Assembly: GCA_036506495.1 (NCBI GenBank)
Contig: DASXRQ010000265.1
Location: 31,559 to 95,558, forward strand
Direction: 5' to 3'
From: DASXRC01 sp036506495
GTDB taxonomy: Bacteria > Actinomycetota > Actinomycetes > Mycobacteriales > Micromonosporaceae
Length of the DNA stretch: 64,000 nt
Shown here: positions 1 through 8,400 of the stretch, piece by piece
Layout: each line of letters opens with the position of its first letter
How positions within the stretch are numbered: the first letter of the stretch is position 1
Notes under the pieces: generated by a model
Database searches by the model: none
Told to the model about the DNA's origin: nothing
The model's input: the letters and a program-made list of their open reading frames with translations, nothing else
Position numbers and translations under genes: made by a program

Positions 1-731
<731 letters not shown>

Positions 732-962
732 GTAGCGGTGAACCTCCGAATGATCATGGGATTCGGCGCTGCCCGCGCCGACGAGACCGGGCGGGACGAT
801 CCGACGTCAATCTTTCCAGGTGGGTCGCCGATCGCCCAATCCGGTCCGCCGGCACGGCGCCGGCGCGGGCCGCAAGCCAGGCAGTGTGGCCGAATTCAAC
901 CGTTCGGACACGTTCAGTAGGCTCGTTGACGGAGCCACGACCGCCCCCGGAGGTGTACCGAC

Positions 963-2360
963 TTGTCGGAGCGCAGTGCGTTCGTAGTGGTCGCCAACCG
1001 CCTGCCCGTGGACGAGGTGCATACCGCGGAGGGGCGGCAATGGCGGCGCAGCCCGGGCGGCCTGGTCACCGCACTGCACCCCGTCCTGGTGAGCCAACGC
1101 GGCACCTGGGTCGGCTGGGCCGGCGGCGTCGGGGAGGCGCCGGAGCCGTTCGAACTGGAGGGCATCCACCTTCGGCCGGTCGCGCTGAGCTCCGACGAGA
1201 TCGAGCGGTACTACGAGGGCCAGTCCAACGCGACGATCTGGCCGCTGTATCACGACGCTGTCGAGACCCCGGTCTATCGGAGGCGCTGGCGCGAGGCGTA
1301 CCGCATCGTGAACGAGCGGTTCGCGGAGGCGGCGGCCGACGTCGCGGCCGAGAACGCGACGGTCTGGGTGCAGGACTATCAGCTGCAGCTCGTGCCGGCC
1401 ATGCTGCGGGCCCGGCGCCCGGACTTACGCATCGGCTTCTTTCTCCACATCCCGTTTCCGCCGATCGAGCTGTTCATGCAGATGCCGTTCCGGGCGGAGA
1501 TCCTGCGCGGCCTGCTCGGCGCCGACCTGGTCGGCTTCCAGCAGCGCCTCGCCGCGCAGAACTTCGTACGCCTCGCGCGCCACCTGCTCGGGCTGCGCTA
1601 CGAGGGGCAGACCATCCTCGTGGATGGCCGGCCGGTCAAGGCCGGAGCGTTCCCGATCTCGATCGACGTACACGAGATGGAGGAGATGGCGAGTACCCCG
1701 ATCGTGCAGGCCCGGGCCAAGCAGATCCGCTCTGAGCTCGGCGACCCGAAGACGGTCATCCTCGGCGTGGACCGCCTGGACTACACGAAGGGGATCGAGC
1801 TGCGGCTCAAGGCGTTCCGCGAGCTGCTGGCTGAGGAGCGGCTCAGCGTGCCGGAGACGGTCATGGTGCAGGTCGCGACACCCAGCCGCGAACGGGTGGA
1901 GCACTACCAGGCACTGCGGGTCAAGGTCGAGCGCGAGGTTGGCCGCATCAACGGTGAGTTCGGCCGGGTCGGCGTGCCTGCAGTGCACTACCTCCACCAG
2001 TCGTACAGTCGCAGTGAACTCGCCGCGCTCTACTGCGCGGCGGACGTGATGATGGTGACCCCTCTGCGAGACGGAATGAACCTGGTGGCCAAGGAGTACG
2101 TGGCGGCGCGCGGCGACAGCGGCGGCGCCCTCGTGCTGAGCGAGTTCGCCGGAGCGGCGACCGAGCTGCGGCAGGCGTATCTGTGCAACCCGCACGATCC
2201 CGACGGGGTCAAGGACGCGCTCCTGCGCGCGATCCACGCGGACGAATCGGAGACCGCGCGGCGGATGCGCACCATGCAGCGATACCTGCGTGCGCACGAC
2301 GTCCGCCACTGGGCGAATTCATTCCTGTACGAGCTGGGCGTGCCGGAGGCCGGACAGTGA
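963..2360 (+). CDS. otsA: Alpha,alpha-trehalose-phosphate synthase (UDP/GDP-forming), GT20
   Basis: Transfers glucose from a nucleotide sugar to glucose-6-phosphate, giving trehalose-6-phosphate in the cytoplasm. The 465-aa product opens with VVVANRLPVDE and contains the GT20 blocks WVQDYQLQLVP, IGFFLHIPFPP, ILGVDRLDYTKGI and TPLRDGMNLVAKEYVAAR; the length is normal. The TTG at 963 is chosen because GGAGGT lies at 949-954 and the N-terminus is the conserved one. Its stop overlaps the GTG of the next gene (GTGA at 2357-2360), so synthase and phosphatase are translationally coupled. No clear promoter is visible in the 230 bp upstream. Confidence 0.95.
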   Translation: MSERSAFVVVANRLPVDEVHTAEGRQWRRSPGGLVTALHPVLVSQRGTWVGWAGGVGEAPEPFELEGIHLRPVALSSDEIERYYEGQSNATIWPLYHDAVETPVYRRRWREAYRIVNERFAEAAADVAAENATVWVQDYQLQLVPAMLRARRPDLRIGFFLHIPFPPIELFMQMPFRAEILRGLLGADLVGFQQRLAAQNFVRLARHLLGLRYEGQTILVDGRPVKAGAFPISIDVHEMEEMASTPIVQARAKQIRSELGDPKTVILGVDRLDYTKGIELRLKAFRELLAEERLSVPETVMVQVATPSRERVEHYQALRVKVEREVGRINGEFGRVGVPAVHYLHQSYSRSELAALYCAADVMMVTPLRDGMNLVAKEYVAARGDSGGALVLSEFAGAATELRQAYLCNPHDPDGVKDALLRAIHADESETARRMRTMQRYLRAHDVRHWANSFLYELGVPEAGQ

Positions 2361-4906
2361 CATCCGAGCCCCAGAGCGGAGACCCGCTCGACCCCGAATT
2401 GCGCGCGGCGGTTGCCCGGATTGCCCGGGTTCCGCTGCTTCTGGTCGCCTGTGACTACGACGGCACGCTCGCGCCGATCGTGGAGGACCCGAGCCAGGCG
2501 GTGCCTCTGCCCGAGGCGGTCGCCGCCATACGGTCGCTGGCCGCACTCCCGCAGACGACCGTGGCGGTCGTGTCCGGGCGCGCGCTGCGCGACCTAGCCA
2601 CCCTGTCCCGGCTGCCGAGCGAGGTGCACCTCGTCGGCAGCCACGGCTCCGAGTTCGACGTCGGCTTCGTCGAACGGCTCGCGCCGGAGCTGGTCGACCT
2701 CCGCGCCCGCCTGCTCGCCAGCCTGCAGGAGATCGTCCGGGGCCGTCCGGGCGTACGCCTCGAGGCCAAGCCGGCCAGCGTCGCGGTGCACACCCGCGGC
2801 GCCGACCCGGAGGTCGCCGCCGACGTCGAGCAGGCGATCCGGTCCGGGCCGGCCGGCTGGCCGGACATCCACGTCACACAGGGCAAGTCCGTCATCGAGC
2901 TGTCCGTGATCTCGACGAACAAGGGCACCGCGGTCGACGCGCTCCGCACCACGATCTCCGCGAGCGCGGTGTTGTTCATCGGCGACGACGTGACCGACGA
3001 AAACGCGTTCGCCCACCTCCACGGGCCGGACATGGGCATCAAGATCGGCCCCGGTGAGACAAAGGCGCCGTTCCGGGTCAGTAACCCGCTGGAGGCCGCC
3101 CGGGCGCTCGGAATGCTCTTGGAGACCCGGCGGCACTGGCTGTTCGGCGAGCGGGCGGTCCCGATCGAGCGCCACTCGATGCTCGCCAACGGTCGCACCG
3201 TCGCCCTGCTGACCCCGGAGGCGCGGGTGAGCTGGTTGTGCAATCCGCGGCCGGACTCGTCGGCGATCTTCGCGGACCTGCTCGGCGGGTCACCGGCCGG
3301 ACACTTTTCGGTGCGCCCCGAACGCGGTGGGCTGCCGCTGGGCCAGCGCTACCGGACCGGCACGATGACCGTCGAGACGCGCTGGTCCGGGCTGACCGTC
3401 ACCGACTTCCTCGAAACCGCCACCGGACCCGACTCCACGCTCGTCCGGCAGCTGTCGGGCACCGTACGGGCCCGCATCGTCTTCGCCCCCCGGCCCGAGT
3501 TCGGGCAGGTCGCCATCAGACTCCAGCCGCTCGGCGACGGGCTGCTCGTGCTCGGCTCGAATGAGCCGGTCGCCCTCCGCTCCCCCGGTGTGGAGTGGGA
3601 CATCTACGACGACGGTGGACACGACTCCGCCCGGGCGACGGTAGACCCGGCCGCGCTCGGCGGATCCGTCGAGCTCGAGCTGCGGTTCGGCACGCACGGG
3701 CTGCATCCGCATCCGCTCCCGCTGCCGGACCGGCAGGCCGCGGCGGAGCAGCCGTGGCGGGACTGGGTGGCCGGGCTGAAGCTACCCGGCGAGAACCGCG
3801 AGGAGGTGCTGCGCAGCGCGCTCACCCTGCGGGCGCTGTGCCACGAGTCGACGGGCTCCATCCTGGCCGCCGCCACGACCTCGCTGCCCGAAGAGATGGG
3901 CGGCGTCCGCAACTGGGACTACCGGTACTGCTGGCTGCGCGATGCGGCGATGACGGCCCGAGCATTGGTGGACCTCGGCTCGATCCACGAGGCGGAGGCC
4001 TTGCTGCGCTGGGTTGACGGCTGCGCCGAGCGCACCGGCGGACACCCCGAACGGCTGCACCCTCTGTACACGGTGGAGGGTGCGGAGCTCGGCCCCGAGG
4101 CGGTCATCGACACCCTGCCGGGCTACGCCGGCTCGCGGCCGGTCCGGGTCGGCAACGCCGCCAACCGCCAACTCCAGCTCGACGTGTTCGGACCGATCGC
4201 CGACCTGATAGCGGTCGTCGCCGACGCCCGCGGCACCGTCCGAGAGGAGGAGTGGCGGGTCCTCGAGGCCATGGTGCACGCGGTCGAGCGACGCTGGCAC
4301 GAGCCCGACCACGGCCTGTGGGAGGCGCGCCTGCCGCCCCGCCACCACGTGTACTCGAAGGTGATGTGCTGGATGACCGTCGATCGGGCGCTGCACGTCA
4401 TGCGCAAGCACGGCGGGCGGGACCGGCCCGAGTGGGTGGAGCTGCGCGACCGGATCGGCGACAACGTGTTGGCGCACGGCTGGCATCCCGGCACCGGGGC
4501 GTACACGGTCGCGTTCGGCGAGCCGGAGATGGACGCGTCATCGCTGTGGATCGGCCTGTCCGGTCTGCTGGCCGACGACGACCCGCGGTTCCTCGCCACC
4601 GTGCTCGCGGTCGAGGCCGAGCTGCGCAGCGGCCCGACCGTCTACCGCTACCTCTGGAACGACGGCATGCCCGGTCGCGAGGGCGGGTTCCACCTCTGCT
4701 CGGCTTGGCTGATCGAGGCGTACCTGCGTACGGGTCGCCGGTCCGACGCCGAGGAGCTGTTCGAGCAGATGCTCCGCTGCGCCGGTCCGACCGGGCTGCT
4801 GCCCGAGCAGTACGACCCGGACACCGAGCGCGGGCTGGGCAATCACCCGCAGGCGTACAGCCACCTGGGCTTGGTCCGCTGCGCGCTGCTCCTCGACGGC
4901 GCCTGA
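2357..4906 (+). CDS. otsB: Trehalose-6-phosphate phosphatase fused to a GH15 glucoamylase/trehalase-like domain
   Basis: 849-aa two-domain enzyme. Residues about 25-260 form a HAD-type trehalose-phosphatase: nucleophile motif DYDGTLAPI (D33, D35) and metal motif GDDVTDENAF. From about residue 275 to the end it is a GH15 (alpha/alpha)6 barrel protein, with MLANGRTVALLTPEARVSWL at its start, the family hallmark NWDYRYCWLRDA near residue 519, and LLPEQYDPDTERGLGNHPQAYSHLGLV near the C-terminus. GTG 2357 overlaps the otsA stop; upstream in-frame codons would lie inside otsA. Expected roles are dephosphorylation of trehalose-6-P and hydrolysis of trehalose or another alpha-glucoside. Substrate of the GH15 half is inferred, not shown. 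Confidence 0.9.
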   Translation: MTSEPQSGDPLDPELRAAVARIARVPLLLVACDYDGTLAPIVEDPSQAVPLPEAVAAIRSLAALPQTTVAVVSGRALRDLATLSRLPSEVHLVGSHGSEFDVGFVERLAPELVDLRARLLASLQEIVRGRPGVRLEAKPASVAVHTRGADPEVAADVEQAIRSGPAGWPDIHVTQGKSVIELSVISTNKGTAVDALRTTISASAVLFIGDDVTDENAFAHLHGPDMGIKIGPGETKAPFRVSNPLEAARALGMLLETRRHWLFGERAVPIERHSMLANGRTVALLTPEARVSWLCNPRPDSSAIFADLLGGSPAGHFSVRPERGGLPLGQRYRTGTMTVETRWSGLTVTDFLETATGPDSTLVRQLSGTVRARIVFAPRPEFGQVAIRLQPLGDGLLVLGSNEPVALRSPGVEWDIYDDGGHDSARATVDPAALGGSVELELRFGTHGLHPHPLPLPDRQAAAEQPWRDWVAGLKLPGENREEVLRSALTLRALCHESTGSILAAATTSLPEEMGGVRNWDYRYCWLRDAAMTARALVDLGSIHEAEALLRWVDGCAERTGGHPERLHPLYTVEGAELGPEAVIDTLPGYAGSRPVRVGNAANRQLQLDVFGPIADLIAVVADARGTVREEEWRVLEAMVHAVERRWHEPDHGLWEARLPPRHHVYSKVMCWMTVDRALHVMRKHGGRDRPEWVELRDRIGDNVLAHGWHPGTGAYTVAFGEPEMDASSLWIGLSGLLADDDPRFLATVLAVEAELRSGPTVYRYLWNDGMPGREGGFHLCSAWLIEAYLRTGRRSDAEELFEQMLRCAGPTGLLPEQYDPDTERGLGNHPQAYSHLGLVRCALLLDGA

Positions 4907-4922
4907 CCCCCGTTTTCCCCGT

Positions 4923-4980
4923 CGATCTAGGGCGAATGCTGGTCAGTCGATCTCCGATCACCAGAATTCGCCCTAGATCG
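4923..4980. repeat. Intergenic palindromic element, copy 1 (inverted relative to the copy at 52282)
   Basis: Two 20-bp arms (4923-4942 and 4961-4980, one mismatch) flank an 18-nt centre, between the convergent otsB-GH15 and cobA-like genes. The right arm overlaps the last codons and stop of the latter. Arm core is CTAGGGCGAAT. The centre carries TCGATCT, which repeats the heptamer at the outer end of the left arm, so alternative pairing is possible. It could act as a bidirectional terminator. The conserved centre argues for a repeat family rather than a chance hairpin. Confidence 0.8.
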
Positions 4981-6214
4981 GCGCGGTTTGGGGGGCGGGG
5001 GCCGCGGCGGCAGTGGGGGGCAGGACGTCGACGACCGGGCCGATCACGACGACGGCGGGCGGGCGCATGCCGGCGGCGGCCGCCGCGCTCGACAGCTCTC
5101 CCAGGGTGGTACGCAGCACCCGCTGCGCCCCCGTTGTCGCCTCCTGCACGAGCGCGGCCGGGGAGTCCGCGGGCCGGCCGTGCTCGAGCAGCGCGGCGGC
5201 GATCGCCGGCAGGTTCCGCAACCCCATCAGCAGCACGATCGTGCCCCGCAGGCGAGCCAGTGCCGGCCAGTCGACCAACGAGGACGGGTCGCCTGGTGGT
5301 ACGTGGCCGGAGACCACCGTGAACTCGTGCGCCACCCCGCGGTGGGTGACCGGGATGCCGCCCGCCGCGGGCGCGGCCACGGCGCTGGTCACCCCGGGAA
5401 CCACGAGCACCGGTACGCCGGCGGCGGCGCACCCGATCACCTCTTCCCCGCCGCGCCCGAACACGTAGGGGTCGCCACCCTTGAGCCGGACCACCGCCGC
5501 GCCGGCTCGGGCGCGCTCGACCAGGATCCGGTTGATCTCCTCCTGAGTCCGCGCCGGGCCGTACGGGATCTTCGAGGCGTCCACGAGCTCGACCTCTGGG
5601 CGCAGCTCGTCCAGCAGCAGCCCGGGCGCGAGCCGATCGACGACGACCACGTCCGCCTCGGCCAGCAGCCGCCGGCCCTTCACCGTGATCAGCTCGGGGT
5701 CGCCCGGGCCCGCCCCGACCAGCGCGACGCGACCACCCCGCGAGCCGGAGTCTGGTGCCGGACCGGGCGTCTCGGCCAGCATCGACCGGATCCGGTCGCG
5801 CACCGCCATCGCGCGGCGCGGATCGCCACCACCCAGCACCGCGACGGTCACGGGCCCGTGCCGCGTCACGGCCGGCGTCCACGCGGTAGCCGCGTGCCGG
5901 TCGTCGGCGCGTACGCAGAACACCCGGCGCTCCTCGGCGGCAGCGGTCACCTCGGCGGCGGCCGACGGATCGTCCAACGCCGCCTGCACGAGCCAGGCGC
6001 CATCCACATCGGACGGTCGGAACCGGCGGGCCGCCCAGCGCACGCGGCCGGCGTCGGCGAGGGCCCGCAGCGCCGGAGTGAGCGCGGGCGACACGATCAG
6101 CACGTCCGCGCCGGCGTCCAGCAGGGCGGGCACCCGGCGGGTGGCCACCGCGCCGCCGCCGACGACCAGAACCCGGCGGCCGTCGAGCCGCAGTGCGAGT
6201 GGGTAGAGCGTCAC
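4973..6214 (-). CDS. cobA: Uroporphyrinogen-III C-methyltransferase with N-terminal precorrin-2 dehydrogenase domain (CysG/CobA-like)
   Basis: Makes precorrin-2 from uroporphyrinogen III with SAM, and oxidises it to sirohydrochlorin with NAD, feeding siroheme and cobalamin synthesis. In the 413-aa product, residues 1-145 are the dehydrogenase half (VLVVGGGAVATRRVPALLDAG nucleotide-binding loop). From about residue 160 comes the methyltransferase (VALVGAGPGDPELITVKG, VVRLKGGDPYVFGRGGEE, VPVLVVPGVTSA). The GTG start at 6214 overlaps the cobT stop in a GTGA, so the two are coupled. It is shorter than enteric CysG (about 457 aa). The C-terminal end overlaps the palindromic element. Confidence 0.92.
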   Translation of the reverse strand: MTLYPLALRLDGRRVLVVGGGAVATRRVPALLDAGADVLIVSPALTPALRALADAGRVRWAARRFRPSDVDGAWLVQAALDDPSAAAEVTAAAEERRVFCVRADDRHAATAWTPAVTRHGPVTVAVLGGGDPRRAMAVRDRIRSMLAETPGPAPDSGSRGGRVALVGAGPGDPELITVKGRRLLAEADVVVVDRLAPGLLLDELRPEVELVDASKIPYGPARTQEEINRILVERARAGAAVVRLKGGDPYVFGRGGEEVIGCAAAGVPVLVVPGVTSAVAAPAAGGIPVTHRGVAHEFTVVSGHVPPGDPSSLVDWPALARLRGTIVLLMGLRNLPAIAAALLEHGRPADSPAALVQEATTGAQRVLRTTLGELSSAAAAAGMRPPAVVVIGPVVDVLPPTAAAAPAPQTAPI

Positions 6215-7290
6215 GTGCGGTCGGCCTTGGCAGCGGCCGCCGTAGGCTTCTCAGCCACGCCCGCCGAGTCGAACGTGGCCACCTCGTGCAGCACCCGCAC
6301 CGCCGCGGCCGCGACGGGCAGCGCGAGCACGGCGCCGGTCCCCTCACCCAGCCGCATCCGCAGGTCGATCAGCGGGTCGAGGCCCAGGTGCTCGAGCGCG
6401 ACCGTGGCGCCCGGCTCGGCGGACCGATGGCCGGCGATCATGGCTCCGGCCGCGTCCGGGGCCAGCGCGGCGGCGGCGAGGGCGGCCGCCACCGCGATCA
6501 CACCGTCCAGGATCACCGGTACGCGGCGCGCCGCCCCGCCGAGGATGAAGCCCGCGAGCGCGGCGTGTTCCAGCCCCCCGACCGCGGCGAGCACGCCGAC
6601 CGGGTCGTTGGGATCGGGGGCGTGCCGGGTCAGCGCCGCGCGGATCACGGAGACCTTGTGCCGGTGGGTCTCGCTGTCGATTCCGGTCCCGTAACCGGTC
6701 ACCACGCCCACGTCCGCACCGGTGAAGGCCGCGATGAGCGCCGCGGCGGGTGTCGTGTTCGCGATGCCCATGTCACCAGTCAGCAGGACCCGGGCGCCGT
6801 CGGCGACCAGCCGGTCGGCCACCTGGACGCCGACGTCGACGGCCGCGACCACGTCGTCCCGGTCCAGGGCCGGCTCGACGACCATGTCCCGGGTGCCCGC
6901 GCGCACCTTCGCCTGCACCAGCCCGGGCGCGGGATCGAGGACCGTGGCCACCCCGACGTCGACCACGGTGACCGACGCGCCGACCTGGCGGGCGAACGCG
7001 TTGACGACCGCGCCACCGGCGACGAAGTTCGCGACCATCTGGGCGGTGACCTCCTGCGGCCAGGGGGAGACCCCGTGCGCGTGTACGCCGTGATCCCCTG
7101 CGAAGATCGCCAGCGCGGCCGGCTCGAGCGGCGGGGGCGGGCAGACTCCGGCGAGCCCCGCCAGGCGTACCGACAACTCCTCCAGCACGCCCAGCGAGCC
7201 CGGCGGTTTGGTCAGCCGTGCCTGCAGCGCGCGGGCGGCGGCGATCGCGGCGGCGTCCAGCGGCCGGATCGCGGCGATCGTCTGCTCCAC
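6211..7290 (-). CDS. cobT: Nicotinate-nucleotide--dimethylbenzimidazole phosphoribosyltransferase
   Basis: Activates the lower ligand of cobalamin: DMB plus nicotinate mononucleotide gives alpha-ribazole-5-phosphate. The 359-aa product has the family blocks RLTKPPGSLGVLEEL, VCPPPPLEPAALAIFAGDHGV, GDMGIANTTPAAAL and the C-terminal MRLGEGTGA, whose Glu matches the general base of the Salmonella enzyme. Length is normal. It lies 3 nt after the aminotransferase gene and overlaps the methyltransferase gene by 4 nt, making a three-gene minus-strand corrinoid operon. Confidence 0.95.
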   Translation of the reverse strand: MEQTIAAIRPLDAAAIAAARALQARLTKPPGSLGVLEELSVRLAGLAGVCPPPPLEPAALAIFAGDHGVHAHGVSPWPQEVTAQMVANFVAGGAVVNAFARQVGASVTVVDVGVATVLDPAPGLVQAKVRAGTRDMVVEPALDRDDVVAAVDVGVQVADRLVADGARVLLTGDMGIANTTPAAALIAAFTGADVGVVTGYGTGIDSETHRHKVSVIRAALTRHAPDPNDPVGVLAAVGGLEHAALAGFILGGAARRVPVILDGVIAVAAALAAAALAPDAAGAMIAGHRSAEPGATVALEHLGLDPLIDLRMRLGEGTGAVLALPVAAAAVRVLHEVATFDSAGVAEKPTAAAAKADRT

Positions 7291-7293
7291 GCC

Positions 7294-8343
7294 TCAACCC
7301 TCCTTGAGCAGCTCGGCGAGCGTGTCGACGAATGCATCGGTGGTGGCAGTGTCCCGCACCGCGATCCGCAGCCAGTCCGCGCCCAGGCCGGGGAACGTGT
7401 CGCCACGCCGGACGGCGTACCCCCGCTCGCGCAGCCGACACCGCAGACGCGCGGCGCCGGGCACCCGGAACAGGACGAACGCGCTCGCCGGCTCGCCGGG
7501 AACAGTGACGTCGGGCAAGCCGCGTAGCCGGCGTACCAGATGAGTCCGCTGGACGGCGAGCTCGGCGGCGATGCGCCGTTCCGCGGCGGCCGCGGCGGGG
7601 CCGGCGCAGGCGATCGCGGCCGCCAGCGCCGGCGTGGAGACCGCCCACAGCGGCTGCGCGCGGCCCAGCTCCGCGACCAGCTCGGGTGGGCCCAGCAGAT
7701 ACCCGATCCGAAGCCCGGCCAGTCCCCAGGTCTTGGTCAGGCTGCGGACGATGACGGTGCCGGGCAGGTCCGACCGCTCGGCCAGCGACTCGTGACCGGA
7801 GGTGGTGTCCGCGAACGCCTCATCGACCACCAGCACGCGGCCCGGCCGGGCGAGGGCCGCTACCGCATCGGCCGGGTGCAGCACCGACGTCGGGTTCGTC
7901 GGATTGCCGACCACCACGAGGTCGGCGTCGGCCGGCACCCGCTCCGGATCGAGCCGGAACCCCTCGTCCTCGGTGAGCAACACCCGGCGCACCGAGTGGC
8001 CGGCGTGGCGCAGCGCGGCCTCCGGCTCGGTGAACTGCGGGTGCACGACGACGGGCCGGCGGGCGACCCCGCGCAGAGCCCTCGCCACCAGCACGAATCC
8101 CTCCGCCGCGCCGGCGGTCAACAGGACCTCTCCAGGCGTACGCCGATGGCGCGCGGCCACCGCGGCCCGGGCGGGGCCAGGGTCGGGGTAGCGGGCGAGG
8201 TCGTCGAGCGCGGCGCGGATCGGCTCCGCGAGCCATGGCGGCATCGGCTCGCTCCGCACGTTGACGGCGAGATCGATGAGCCCGGGCCGTAGCTCCGCGT
8301 CGCCGTGGTGGCTCAGGTTTTCCACCCCGCCAGCATGCGACAC
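7294..8343 (-). CDS. cobC: CobC-like PLP aminotransferase / threonine-phosphate decarboxylase
   Basis: Fold-type I PLP enzyme related to HisC. Actinobacterial members in cobalamin operons are taken to make (R)-1-amino-2-propanol phosphate from threonine phosphate for the aminopropanol arm. Seen here: SHHGDAELRPGLIDLAVNVR near the N-terminus, ARYPDPGPARAAVAAR, VVGNPTNPTSVL, VVDEAF, and the Schiff-base lysine in VRSLTKTWGLAGLRIGYLLG. Three GTG starts are possible (8364, 8343, 8325). 8343 has GGGAAG at good distance, but 8325 best matches relatives. It is the first gene of the cobC-cobT-cobA unit. No B12 riboswitch was recognised upstream. Confidence 0.82.
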   Translation of the reverse strand: MSHAGGVENLSHHGDAELRPGLIDLAVNVRSEPMPPWLAEPIRAALDDLARYPDPGPARAAVAARHRRTPGEVLLTAGAAEGFVLVARALRGVARRPVVVHPQFTEPEAALRHAGHSVRRVLLTEDEGFRLDPERVPADADLVVVGNPTNPTSVLHPADAVAALARPGRVLVVDEAFADTTSGHESLAERSDLPGTVIVRSLTKTWGLAGLRIGYLLGPPELVAELGRAQPLWAVSTPALAAAIACAGPAAAAAERRIAAELAVQRTHLVRRLRGLPDVTVPGEPASAFVLFRVPGAARLRCRLRERGYAVRRGDTFPGLGADWLRIAVRDTATTDAFVDTLAELLKEG

Positions 8344-8400
8344 GGTGCACTTCCCGCTTTCCACCCTGCCTTGAGGGGTTATGTCCTAGCTTTGTGGGTG

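Noticed and set aside
4398..6347. 649-codon minus frame across the otsB-GH15 and cobA region
   Set aside because: Alternative frame of cobA and antisense of the GH15 domain; Arg-rich without motifs.
8343..8400. Possible cobalamin riboswitch before the cobC-cobT-cobA operon
   Set aside because: The gap to the divergent PBP gene is too short and no B12-box sequence was recognised.
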